A stretch of 64,000 bases of DNA from Nyssa sinensis (GCA_008638375.1 CM018038.1:33564169-33628168); one strand, 5' to 3'. Positions 39,701-54,100 are shown, counted from the first letter of the stretch. The notes: generated from the sequence alone by a model not told the origin. Program-made: numbers and translations.

Positions 39701-42127
39701 TACATAATTATGACATCACGGTTTGATTCCGGTTGAACCGATAACCCGTAACCCGGACATTTTTCTGGTTTGATGAACGGTCTGGGTCTGAAAACATTGC
39801 CCAAACCCGGCAGTGGCGAGAGCCTCGTACACTGGGTTTTCCCTTTAGGCCCAGACTCCTCCGTTAGAGGAAATTCCGGTCATCTGTGACTATTTGGATG
39901 AATTTCCTAAGGAGTTACCTAGTGAGCTGGTTGATCGAGAAATCGAGTTCACCTTGGATCTTGTTCCTAGCACTCAACCCATTTCTATGACTCCATATAG
40001 AATGGCACCTACTGAGATAAAAGAGTTTAAGGTTCAACTACCGGAGTTGCTAGATAAAAGATTCATCCGCCCTAGTGCGTCCCCATGGGGCGCACCAGTT
40101 TTGTTTGTCAAGAAAACGGAATTGTGCATAGATTACCGGGAGGGTGTCATGGATATTAATGTAGCATTCAAGCTCTTCGCAGAACATCTCTTATATGATC
40201 ATTCTAATTGTTTCAATTGGTTCTGTGAATGTTTGAAGAAGCTGAGGACAAACTTTCTTCAGAGAAATAGGGAAACAATTCAAGCCTCACATAATTAAGT
40301 GGAATAAAGATTATAAGATGTGGTTGAATTCATACTTCAATTAAATGCAACAAGGTCCAATTAAGCAACAGACTTCAGAGATATGGCACCAAGCCCGATA
40401 GTATGTGGCATAGTATTGTGGACAAAAGTAAACCACAAAGCGCCAAAGGGGATGCAACCCATGTACACACGGCTGCTATAGACAAGATAACTGCTTCTTA
40501 TGGCCTTAGTCCCTCAAAAGAATTTTTTAGTATCCAACAAAGCTAAGAGATTGACACAGTTTTAACTACAAAATAGAAAGAAAGTTGAAAATGGGAGATA
40601 CGTGTAAGGCCAAGCTCTCATATTTAGTTGCCACTGCTGGGAATCCAGAGGTTGCGTCAGCTGCTTCTAGGTCATTCTCCTCCAATAATTATTTAAAATG
40701 ATAAGGAGATTCAAGAATGCTCTATAGTTTTCAAGCTGGTGAATGATACTTGTATTAAATGGTGATTAGTAATTACCAAATTCTAAGATTATATTTCTCG
40801 GTTCTCTATAATTCTCTTGATGGCCCATTTCTAGAAAAGAAATATCTGGCAATATATGGTATCATTCTTTGCATGAGCTGCAATGCTAGACAGTTATATA
40901 ATGAATCAACTCAACTGCAAACCACTAGTGCTAGCTCAGAAGAAATAGTGCATGCCATTTCAACCATTCTAAAATAGCCTAACTTTCTTCTCATCCTACA
41001 ATTCCTTCTCATCAACCTTAACTCCAATACCCAACCTCCAAACATCCTGGACACTTTCCTCATTTTCTCATGGTTAGGGATCTCTCAAGTTTTTCTTGTT
41101 TCCTTTGGTGATCTCTTTACTAAATTGGTGTGTTGAGGTTTCGGCCCAAAAAGTATTGACGCAATGGAAGTCTTGTTCTTTGTCATTATAAGGGTAAAGG
41201 AAGAAAGAAACCGCCTGTCTTTAATGTCATCAAAGTGGAGAAAACCACAAAAACAATCTTTTAGACTAAGTTTCTTCTTTGGATCTTCTCTTGGATGTCT
41301 CTGAAATTATGTTGCATAATGACTTGGAGAAGGTTATCTTTTAGTGGTGATATTGTTTGAGCCTGGTTGGGCTTTGTGTATGGTTCTGGTCCCTTTTATA
41401 TGTTTTTGGTTATCCCAAATTACGAGTTTCTGTCTCTGTTTATAAATACAGACTCCATGTGCTGATGCATATATATCATTGTAATGCCGGCCCCTTTCCT
41501 TTTGTATATCTTGGGGTTTTGCCCTCCTTGGGCACCCTTGTTTATATAAATTACACTTACTGATCGAATATATATATCAAATATGTCTTGGGAAACCAGT
41601 TGCAGAAAGATTCTCAAACCAAGTATTAAAGAGAAAACAAATAAAGAGAACTTTCAAGTCCATTGAAAAGTAGAAACATAATTCAGTTAAATAGAAAGAG
41701 AGAGAGAAACAAAATTGATTGAATGCTGAAAATTCAGTAAAACTTGATCCATTAGAAGGATAAAAATGACAAAAATGGGAGAGAAAGGTATATAATATAT
41801 ATACAAGGGTGACTTGCATTTCTAGCAAGTAGAAAGCTCTGGTTTTGCATTTTCTAGTTACTTAAAAGACAAGGTGTAAAGCACATAATAAAGAGATATC
41901 AGAGAGCAACTTTTTCTACCTGAACATCCCATACAGGGTAATTATGACCCTTGTAGCAAACAAGATTTGCATTTAGTTTTGTGCTCCATAGTCTAACTGC
42001 AGAAAAGTTAAGTAATCTTTCAGATTATAGGGTAGTTTCAGAACTAAGATTATTTTAGTATCAAACATGCAAAAGAAACCAAGATCAATGAGAACCAAAT
42101 CTGGAGAAGGGGAAAAAAACATAGACA

Positions 42128-42181
<54 letters not shown>

Positions 42182-45100
42182 AAAAAGGATCATAAGTATG
42201 ACAACTAAGGAAAATATACTAGTTGAATCTGATGAAGAGGATAGAAGAAAATCCCCAAAAGGACTAAAATTGGATGAATAAACAGGCCCAGAATGACCCT
42301 GCAATAGTGTATATGATCTTCTCCCACCATTGGCCCTAAGCATGTGTTCGCTGGGAGCTGAATCATTTTCACCCTGCAAAATAGCTGACACTAACACTGT
42401 CAACACCCCAATTTCCCTCCAAACATAGCAAGAAACAAGTTTTATATTTATTCTTTTATTTCTTCTATTTGCGGACAAGGCTACAAAACAAACATACGCA
42501 CAAGCAAGTTAATGAATGCCATATTTGCATTAAGAAGAGATGTTATAAATGCCACTAAGCACCTTATGCTCCTAATATGGCTATGTTGGACTTAAACCAA
42601 GTTCATTTTGACTTTTTTATTTTTTTATTTTTTGGTCTTAGGTAGAGATGGCAATTGCCCGGCCCCGCCCCTACCCTAATGGTACGGGTTTGGGGTAGAG
42701 TTAAACGGGGATGGGGCGGGTTTGGGGTAGAGTACCATAACCCGTCACGGGTTTGGGGCGGGGTTGGGGAAGGGTCACCCCACCCCACCCCATTTATGTA
42801 TTCACTTTACTAAAATGCCCTTTATATTTTATATAATGTCAAAAACACCCCGCTGAACTAATTTTTTTATTTTATTATGATATAATTCATGTTTATTTTT
42901 TATAAAAAAAAAAATTGTATGATGGTAGACAAGGACGGGGTGGGGACGGGGACGGGGGCGGGGCCGGGGCCGGGGCCGGGGGGGTTGATAGGGAAGAGGA
43001 GTGATGGGACAGGGCGGGGATGGGGAGAGGCATCATATATGCGGGGTGGGGTTGGGGGTCCCCACCCCGTTGCCTTTCCTAGTCTTAGGTGCTCAAAGAT
43101 GGGGTGGTGTAAAATATATCCTTTTCCACTGATTTCTCAGTACTGAGACTTGATGGAGATTGAAGCACTCCACGCTCTATGGTATTTTATATGCCCAGGT
43201 CAATTTTGGGAGGAGAGGAGAATGCTCTGAGATGGGGCGGCCATCCAACGGTGGTTTCGAGGGGAGATCTTTCTATGGTTGTTGTGGAGTGGGGGTTGAT
43301 ATAGGTTCCCTTGGAAAGCTACTTGGCAGAAGAGGCAAATCATAGCCAATTGGTGCTGCACGTACAAAATAGTTAAAGAAACAACTAGCCGTATAATGTT
43401 CAATTTTTGATAGCTAGGCACTTGTGGGTTCTCCTATTTAGTCAGTTTGGGATTCATTGGGTAATGACCAAGTTGGTAGCGGAGGTGCTTACTAGTTGGA
43501 GAGGCTGTAAAACATTGCTAGGAGAGTTAAAGCAGTCGGGCAGCTGGGCTCCCATTGGTCTGTGTTGGAGCATTTGGAGTGAGAGTAAGAGTAGATCCTT
43601 TGAAGGGGTCGATCCTTATTTGGGTTATTAAGCATAACATGATGAGTTCCTTTTTTTGGGTCAAAGGGATTCCTTGTTTATTGATTCTTCTTTAGTGACT
43701 TTGGGAGATAAAAATATTACTTTTATGCAGATACATCATGTGTACATGAATGCACCCCATTTGGTAGTTGCTAGTGAAATTCTACCTAAAAAATAAACTT
43801 AACAATTGATTTAGAATTTGAGCAATGATTTAAAGGATATGTGAAACTTTTGCATAGCTCATTCAAACACAAGTTGCCAAGCATTTTCAGATCACAAAGT
43901 TTCTAAATAAAATTTATGGAAATGTATAAGAGAGTACCATAAGATTGATCTCAACAAGTATTCTCGATAAAACTTAACTAGCGTAGGGCCAGGTGGACTT
44001 CTATACTAATGGATCTTATTTATACCATTTATTCAAAATCAAAAGCAAAGTTCTTTGCTAGAAGGCTTCAATACATCAAACCTTTAGATTCAAGTGATTA
44101 GAGAGATCTAAAAAGATAATGTAACCTAGAGAAACTTTGAGCAGAGAAAGAGGGAAAAACACACTCAAAATCAGGTTGGGAATTTGAGTATTGAGTAAAC
44201 TGGGCCATTTCAAGGTGATAGTTGTTATATAGAGTAGATGGAGCACAATACCCTGCACAAAAAATGATCACTCACATCCAATTATAGTTAACTTTTGAGC
44301 ATGAAATTTTTCTAACATTACCTATGATGATTTTTACAACCTATATACTTCACTTAAAAAGAAAACTATATAACCGATCAATTGATGTGCATTTATCAAA
44401 TGATACAATGATCTCATTTCGTTGTTAGAATATGAAAATACATTACCTAAAAGAACTTTAGATGACTAGCAGCAGAAAATAAGTTTCAAAACAAAGCTCT
44501 ATATCCGAACGACTTGGAATTAGGCATATGAATCTTTTTTGTTTTTTTTTTATGAGGGCGAATCCTCCCAATCACCTAAAAAAAAAAAAAGAATCCTCCC
44601 AGTCACAGGTCCTTCAGGCACATGACTATAAGGCAAATTCCAAAAGTCCAATCCATTCGCCAAAATCATGCATCAGGTAATCCAGGGCACACTTTTGGGC
44701 TGGCTCAAACTAACATCCTCCTATCAATTAGTACAAGTCTTTACAATTTGTGCTAGACCCCAACAGGTGGTTCGGCACATGAATCTTGTAAGCAATTCAG
44801 TTCAGTTTAGAACAACAACTTCTGTAAAAGCATCTGTCATCATGTCTACTTCAGAAAGCATTTCATTTTTCCATAGTACTACCAAGACTTGTCATGATAT
44901 CAATATTTCACATTTAAAAGATTTTCACATACTCTTGCATAATTTCTAGTTATATGAAAGATTGGAAGTAGCTCATCCAAAATTGAAATTTTGGGATAGT
45001 TAAATGTTGTGGAGGGGGGGGTGGGCAGGGAAGAGTTGAAATCTTCTTTGAGATGTGAATTTGAATGAAAAAAATTCAACAAAACCTCAAATAATGAAGG

Positions 45101-48100
45101 AAAAATAAAAAAATTTGAAATTAAATTGTGTTCATGTCATGATCTCTGCGTGAGTCCAAAGGTCTCCATACCGAGGAACTTATCAAAATGATCTACCGTT
45201 GAAAGAAATCACCAAACTTAGGTTATTACCATTCCAAAATGGTAGCCACACAATATGGTTATGGCATACCCCACACTCACAATATGCTATGGCCACAACT
45301 ATAATATGTGTTAAATCACCAACTCATCTAAAAGCTTAAGCAATTAGAAAATGGATCCAACAATGTATAGCAAGCTATTTTAACACCCTCCCTCACATTC
45401 AACCCCATCTTGTACATGGAGAGTAACGAGTATATATGAAGCGGCACACTGGTGAACAGAGTGCAAATCCTGACATAACAGGGCAAGAGAGTTAACCCAA
45501 ACATAATAGAGTGAGAAATGAACAGGGTGAGACTTGAACCCAATCTTGGAACGAGAGCTCTAATACCATGCTAAATCACTAGTTACTCTAAAAGCTTAAG
45601 CTGTTAGAGAGGGTGTAACTTCAATATTATATCCTTTAACACGCCCCCTTATGTGTTGCCAGACTGAGCCAACACGTGCACAATTCATATTATTAGAGTA
45701 ACGGCAAGGTTTGAACACAGGACTTTTTGGTGAATAGGAAATCGAGCAATGAATAAATTAGGGAAAAGTTATAATCAGTTTTTAACTTCGGACATGGATA
45801 ATTTTTATCTATATTTACATAATGTTTAAATCGTTGCCAATGTGAAGATATCATATACCAATGCAGTAGCATATTTAGTGATTTCATTACACAGCATGTG
45901 GTAAACTGCGCAGTCCACCCATCTTTTGGTCCAATATCTATTATCACTTATTACTATTTAATTATAAAAGTTTCTGAATTGATTTTGAAAACTATTTTTG
46001 CCAGTCATAATGGATTGGTAGAGTTCATTAGCATGGCAAAGTTAAAACCATGGCAATATTATTCCACCAGCAGATCAACAAAGATGTAAGGATGCCACTG
46101 AAGGAATCCAGAAAGACAATTTGGAGTTCATACTTCATTAGCATGGCTGAGTTGAACATGATTTAATTAAAAAAAACCACCCAAAAACTAGAAATATTGA
46201 AGACTAACTTACAAGGTCTTACTGGTAAATGGATATTCATTCAAGTAACGGTATCCATAAGGCGAAAGCTCAATAGCACACATTAGACAGCACAAAGATG
46301 AGCCATAACTTTTAAAAACTTTAACACAGGAAGGGGAAAATTTTTATAATTTCATATACTAGTTGTATGCATGCATCCATAGAAACTTCTAAGTGAAAGT
46401 AATAGAGTTTATTCTTCCCTGGGTTTTGGTTCATAAATATACACACTCGGCATGGGCATGGGCATGGGCATGGGCATAGTTGTTCACTAAAATCATAATC
46501 TTATTTAGCACAAATAATAGATGTCCCCCAGCAAAAGAATGCCCCCTCTTCACATGGAAATAGGAAATTATCTTAATAAACTTACAACTGCTAGTTTCTT
46601 GCCCAAGTTTTGCCATGTCCCAGACCTGCGGAAGACAGCTTGAAAATTAGCAAAAACCAATTACCAGATCCACAGTTGGTAAGCCACATTCAGATAGAAT
46701 AAAACCTTCAGTGATGAGTCTGAGAATCCGCCAGCAACCAATGATCCATCATGGGATATTGATGAACAGTTTAAACTAGAACATATTTGACAAAAAAAAA
46801 AAATCAGAAATTAAGCACAAAAGAAAAGTTCAAAAATATTAACTCAAGGATGAAAACTTGACCAAGTTAGAGACATACCCATTATGCGTGTTTATAAATG
46901 TATAGAAGCAGACAGAAGGAAGTGCCACACTACTCAACTGTACACGGTTCCGTAGGTCTTCAAGAATAGAGTGTTCCAGCTCCGTTGGCCTAAGGTGTAG
47001 AAAAAATTTATTATTACTACAAATGGCATGTAGCAAATATCAGCTTACTGAGGGTTTTTTTATGTTTAGGTGTTGTTGTGGGGGTGGGAGATAAGTCAGT
47101 TAACAAGCATCTTTGACTTCTTATCCCCTTCTTCTCCCAATACCCTGGCCCCCTCCTCCACCCAACTCAACTCAACAAAGCCTTATTCCAATTACTTAGG
47201 GTCGGCTACATAAATAAAGACTCCCTTCATTAAAGATACCATAAAGATAATATTTCACTATTATAGCAAAATTCTAGGAGATATCATCAAATAAATTTTC
47301 CCCAACCTTTGGAAATTGGTTCCACAATAAGGTTGATACAAAAGGAACATCATTCCTGCTAATATTTCTTCATAGGTCTTACTCAAGTGACTACAAAAGG
47401 GCTGCGTTTGTGCGTGTTTGTATTTGCACGCATAAGTACTTGTGTTTTTTATGTGCCTAATAACGTTTTATGTATGTATACATCTTAAATTAGGATATCA
47501 GAGCATAGAGCAAGGGCACGACAGAACAGAAGCAGCTTTTTAGAAAACCAATGAAATCAAGAGTCCCCAATCTTCTGAGAGCATCTAGCTTTTATATGAA
47601 TATATTAAAAGTAATTATGTATTATATAAATTCAACATCTATTACAAGTTCATGGTAGTCCAGCAGAATTCTTGCAATTTAGATTTTCACTTTTTAGTGT
47701 GAAAAGAGGCTTGAATATTCAGTGCATGGTCAAATCCGCGGTTTGAAAAATCATACTAGGGGATTAAGATCAACAGATTTGTCTCCCAATGTGAACCCCC
47801 CATAGGCGGACTGAGTATCCTAGTCTGAACATATGCAAAGAGACATGAACAACACAAAAACAATAACAGTATATAACGAGGAAATGTTATTGAGAAAAAA
47901 CTGTGACAATAAAATGTTAGGAAAAAATTGATTAAAACACTCAAAAATTAAAAACAGGAGACAAAAATAAAAGAAGATTAGCTACAACGGCAGTGGTTGA
48001 GAATTTAGTTTAAACAATTTATTTAAATAAAAAAGAAATACGGCCAAAAAAGCATGCAAAGGAATATTGGCCTCCAAGGAAGTGATCAATGCAGGATGAA

Positions 48101-51100
48101 CACTGAGAAAGTCCATCTCTAGAATGAGATAGCTTCTTGTGGAAATAATTCTCATTAATTGTAACATAGGTACAAATCTGTATAAATAGATGTGCAGCAG
48201 AGAAATAGAAGGAAAGAACCAAAGAAGGAAAGAATAAAAGATGCTAACTTCTACAGAAACTAAATATTCTAGGATATTCACACATTTACAGCCGAGATCA
48301 TCTTAGAAAAATAGGAAAGTTGACTAAACAGTTTTGAAACTTTCCAACACTCCCCCTCAAGTTGGCTTGAAGATATCTTCCATGGCCAGCTTGGTAATGA
48401 AGTTTTCAAACTGTTTCTTCGGCAGTCCCTTTGTCAGTATTTCTGCTACTTGTTCAGTTGTCGAGATATATGGCAAACAGATTACTCCCTCATCTATTTT
48501 CTCCTTGATAAATGCTTGTCTACCTCCACATGTTTCGTTCTATCATGAAGAACTGGATTGTGTGCAATAGCTATTGCAGCTTTATTGTCACAATACAGTT
48601 TCATCGGTAGTGAATAATTAACCTTTAATTCTTCCAACAACCTTTTGATCCACAGTGATTCACAAATTCCATGAGCAACAGCCCTAAATTCTGCCTCTGC
48701 ACTACTCCTTGCCACCACATTTTGTTTCTTGCTGCGCCATGTTACTAGGTTTCCTCCAACAAAAGTGCAATAACTAGAAGTTGATCTTCTATCAGTGATA
48801 CTTCCAGCCCAATCTGCATCAGTGTATACTTCAACCTGTAAATTGCCATGTCCTCCAAATAATAGACCTTTACCTGGAGTCCCTTTTAGGTACCTTAGAA
48901 TCCTGTACACAGCATCAAAATGCTCGGGTCCTGGTGAGTGCATAAATTGACTTACCACGCTTGTTGCAAAGGCTATGTCAGGGCGTGTATGCGATAGGTA
49001 AAGAAGTTTCCCTACCAATCTTTGGTATTGCTCTCTGTTGATCACCTCTTCAGCCTTAGCTGGTTGGAGTTTTATGTTCGGCTCTACAGGTGTTTCTACA
49101 GCTTTGCACCCTAGCAGACCTGTTTCTCCAAGTAAATCAAGCACGTACTTGCGCTGGGAAACAAAAATACCTTTCTTTGACCTTGCAAATTCCATACCAA
49201 GAAAATACTTCAAGTTGCCTAAGTCTTTGATCTCAAATTCCTGAGCAAGGATCTTCTTTAACCTCTCTAGCTCATTGCTATCATCACCTGTCAGAATTAT
49301 ATCATCAACATAAACAATAAGGATAGCCATTTTACCTTCACTCGTGCGTCTATAGAACATAGTATGATCGGCTTGACCTTGGCTGTAGCCGTGACTCTTT
49401 ATTACCTTCCCAAAGCATTCAAACCAAGCTTTGGGAGATTGTTTGAGTCCATACAATGATTTCCTCAATCTGCACACCTTGCCTTTGCCACCTTTCCCTT
49501 CAAATCCGGGTGGTAGATCCATAAAGACTTCCTCCTCTAAGTCTCCATTTAAGAAGGCATTCTTCACATCTAGTTGATATAAGGGCCAGTTAGAGTAAGT
49601 TGCTAGAGCGAGTAACACACGGATTGAGTTCATCTTGGCCACAGGAGCAAAGGTTTCCTGATAGTCAATTCCATATGTTTGAGTTCATCTTGGCCACGGG
49701 AGCAAAGGTTTCCAACAGTCTTCTTTCCCTCCTGAAGGTCACCAATTTCCCAAGTGCCATTAGCAATTAGTGCATCCATCTCTTCTTGAACAGCCAATCT
49801 CCATTCTGGGTAATCCAGTGCTTCCTGAATGGTTCTTGGAATACACAGATGAGAAACATTTGAAGTAAAGGCCTTATGAGTATCAGAGAGTCTATGATAA
49901 GATAGATGGTTGGAAATAGGATGTGTGGTACAGTTTCTAACTCCTTTCCTAAGGGCAATGGGCAGGTCAAGATCAGAAAAATTATCAGATGAGGGATCTG
50001 GAGAAGAAGAAGTACTTGGAGTATGTGAAGGACCAACTTGTGCAGGTGATGATGAGTGGCCTTGCTCTGGATTTAAAGAAAGAGCTCTATTATTCTGATG
50101 ATTTCTTCTTCTGGGATAAACACGAAGCTTAGATGAGGGAATATTTGATAGTACTTCTCCCCCTGTTTGTGAATCAGGTATGCCTTGTATATGTGGACTA
50201 GGATTTCCATTATTTTCGCCAGTTAAGGTACCAGTTTCCTGACCCTTTAAAGAGTGGATGTCAATGTCAAGAAAAACATTTGGAAGAGGCTTAGAGGTTT
50301 GCCAGAACTCATCTTCAATTTCCTTTTTCTCCCCCTGAAGATAGTTATGGCCAAAAAAGGGCTGGTTTTCAATAAAAACAACATCCATACTGATATGAAT
50401 TTTTCTGGTCAGAGCATTAAAACATTTGTACCCCTTTTTATTAGGGGCATAGCCAAGGAAAACACATCTTTCTGCCCTAGGATCAAGCTTGGATCGAAGA
50501 CTGATTGGTATATGAACAAAAATAGTGCATCCAAACACTTTTAGTGGCAGGTCTGATGTTATTCGACAAGTAGGAAACACTTTTTTTAGACAATCTAAGG
50601 GAGTGATGTATTTTAAAACTCGAGTAGGCATCCTATTAATTAGATAACATGCAGTTAAAATAGCATCACCCCATAAATATTTAAGAACTTGCATTGAAAA
50701 CATTAGGGCCCGTGCAACCTCCAACAAGTGGCGATTTTTTCTCTCAGCAATGCCATTTTGTTGTGGGGTGTCACGACAAGTAGATTGATGTTGGATACCC
50801 TTTGTTGAAAGAAACGTTCCTAAACATTTGTTAAAATATTTAGTACCATTATCTGTTCTAAGTATACTGATTTTTGTTTGGAACTGGGTTTCAACCATAT
50901 TATAAAAATCCTGAAAAAAAATTTCAACTTCAGATTTGTCACTCAACAAGTACACCCAACACAAACGTGTATGATCATCAATAAATGTAACATACCATTT
51001 CTTACCAGAACTAGTAGTGATTTTTTAGGGACCCCAAACATCACTATGAATTAAATAAAAAGGTTTGGAAGAATGATAAGCTTTTGATTGATAGGTGCTT

Positions 51101-54100
51101 CGGTGACTTTTGGATATGTGACAAACATCACAATGAATAGAATTACAATCCAGATTTTTAAATAAGCTAGGAAACAAATGTCTTAAATAGAGAAAACTAG
51201 GATGTCCTAGTCCAAGATGCCAAAGCATTAGTTGTTCACGTACAGAAACAGAACTAGTACTACTACTCAAACCCTGAGCTTGTTTATTGTTGAATAAAGT
51301 CTCATCGAAGTAGTCGAGTCCGTCAATCATCCTAGCACTGCCAATCATCCTCCCCGAGTGTTGGTCCTGAAATTCACAATGGGAATCAAAGAAAATGACA
51401 CGACAATTAGAATCCCGTGAGAGTTTACTAACAGACAGCAGGTTACAAGCAAGTTTAGGGACGTGAAGGACAGATTTGAGTTCTATTTTTTCAGAGATTT
51501 GGACAGAACCTGTTCCAGCAATGGATGAAAAACTTTCATCTGCAATTCTAATCTTTTTATTACCAGAACAAGGAGAATACGATTGAAACAATTGTGAGAT
51601 ACTAGTCATATGGCCAGATGCACCAGAATCAATGATCCATGGTGCAAGATTTAAGCAACAGGAGTAGGCACTAGAGTCATCACCTGTTTGGGCCAATGAA
51701 CCAGTAGGAAGACCAGTAGATTTCAGCAGTTGAATAAGATGATCCACCTGCTCAGCACTTAGGAAATTAGCTTCATTGGCTTTAGGGACTGCATGGTTGC
51801 TGCCAGAGGGTCCAGATTTGTTGCTCTTCCAGTTTGTTGGCTTTCCATGGAGTTTCCAGCAATTTTCTCGAGTGTGGCGTGGCTTATTGCAGTAGTCACA
51901 CCATACTCGAGGCTTATCTTCCAACCTCCTTTGATTAGAGTACGGCCGCTGTGCAGAAATATTGGAAGTAGCCAAATCTGTGTTACCAGCAGCATGAGGA
52001 GCAGGATTATTGGCAGCAACTAGAGCAGACTTTTCCACAGTCTCATCCTCCTTTTTCTTCATCATCACTCCTTCGACAATCTTCTCGTCGTATTTCAGAA
52101 AATACTTCCCCGAGTGGGGGCAGAGGCTGTCTCCCTAGGATTCTTCCCCTTACTTCATCAAACTCATCATTAAGTCCAGCCAAGAATTTAAAAATTCTTG
52201 CATTCTCCACCATTTTCTTATTGTGATCACAATCAGTAGGATTTTTCCATTCATAATCATTGAATAAATCCAGATCTTGCCATAGGCCCTTAAGAACATT
52301 GAAATACCTTGTTATACTGCCGTCTCCTTGATAAGTGTTGCTGATCTTCTGCTGCAGTTCATAAATCTGAGAGTAATTCCCAAGGTCAGAGTACATTTGA
52401 CTCACATTGTCCCAGAGTTCCTTTGCAGTAGAATAGCACATGTAATTAGCACTAATCTCTTCATCCATAGCATTCACGAGCCATGCCATCACCATGGAAT
52501 TTTCAGCATCCCATATAACATAAGATGGGTCTGTCTTCTCGGGCTCCTTAGCTTCACCAGTCAAGTACCCTATCTTCCCTCTTCCACGAATATACATCCT
52601 GACAAATTGTGACCACCACAGGAAGTTGGCCTCATTTAATCGTATATTGGTAATTTGGACAGTGTAAGGTTCAGAATGGGTAGATCTGGGTTCAGGTTTA
52701 GCTGTGTTTGGAGTTTCAGCCATGGCTACAGCAACAGAAGAGAAGGGCAGAGTTGAACAAGGAAGAAAACCCTATAGAGATTAGGGTCAGATGAGAGCCG
52801 CCAAGGAAAACTAGGGTTTACACAAGGCCAAGAGCCGAACCTAGCTCTGATACCATCTAGAATGAGATAGCTTCTTGTGGAAATAATTCTCATTAATTGT
52901 AACATAGGTACAGATCTGTATAAATAGATGTGCAGCAGAGAAATAGAAGGAAAGAACCAAAGAAGGAAAGAATAAAAGATGCTAACTTCTAAGGAAACTA
53001 AATATTCTAGGATATTCACACATTTACAGCCGAGATCCTCTTAGAAAAATAGGAAAGTTGACTAAACAGTTTTGAAACTTTCCAACACCATCCTATGTAG
53101 GCAGCATAGTAAGTTAATAATTAAGCCCCATGTAATTATTTTAACAGTGTGTTTTGTCATAGAAAACTTGCAAATTTAGGGTTCTAATAAAGAGTAAAAG
53201 ATTGCAAGCTCTAGGGATGGCAGTGTTTTTCAACTTCAACATTCCTTTCAGTGGGAATATGATTCGAGATTCAAAATATTAAGAAACTTATTTTCTTCCA
53301 AGAAGTAGATTCAGAATTAAGGTAAGGAATGTGGAATTGGCTATGTTTTAGAGATGTTTGGTTGTGAGAAGTTGAGTAAAAAGGACAACTGAAATTTCCA
53401 GGCAAAAACCTTTTCAAGGGTATTACATGTTAGAGAGGTGGCCTGTATAGTAAGGAATGGTTTAGGTGGTAGTAGTAGAAGAAGAAGCTAGGCATGACAT
53501 CTAAATTCCATTAAGCATCACCCCTAAGATTAGAATTGCATCATACAATCTCAAAAAGTTAAAAACAAATCTGAAAATTCTCTGAACTGATGATATCTAC
53601 CAAATTTAAAAAGTACACGAGTTTATATATGCCACTGGACTCTTCTTAGTCCTAGTAGGACTTCGACATGAATAAAATTATGACTTTGGTGGCTCACTAA
53701 ACCCATCAAGAGCAACTAAAGACCATATAAGAGCTCCCAATAACAAACATGACTCATAATATTGGCCCATGAAATTACTACAGCCCACAGACCATTCTTC
53801 AGCAATTTTAAAATTACAATTAAAGTTCGGTCATGTTCTTCAATTCCCTTTCCCAATTCTTTCACCAAGCCCAATCAATCGGAGTCAAATTTCACTTTAA
53901 TATTATATATCAACTAAATGCAACCGTTCAACACAAAAATTTGAAATAATTGGATGGAAACATGACAGCATAGGAAGAAATTTTGGGTGTTTTCAACTTG
54001 GACAATATTTATCAAATTAATTTTGGCACCATTTCACTATGCAGTAGAGTATTTTCTATGACATTGACTTGAAAAGGCAAAAAATTGCTTTTTTAGTAAA

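Larger units (their letters stand above)
48118..53087 (-). mobile_element. Ty1/copia element II, complete and young
   Basis: Both LTRs are 232 bp (48118-48349 and 52856-53087) and differ at about four positions by eye. The 5-bp duplication CCATC flanks the element at 48113-48117 and 53088-53092. The primer site TGGTATCAGAGC abuts the right LTR and a polypurine tract abuts the left. Gag, zinc knuckle, protease, integrase, RT and RNase H follow in copia order on the - strand. The coding region has a gag frameshift, a nonsense codon and a deletion/duplication, so it cannot move on its own. It lies in the 9.8-kb TAF5 intron, same orientation. Confidence 0.97.

Noticed and set aside
42603..43146. 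GC-rich block as CpG-island promoter inside TAF5
   Set aside because: Inverted ends and an exact 8-bp duplication show it is a hAT MITE.
48334..48570. + strand ORFs across copia II
   Set aside because: Shadows of the - strand pol gene.
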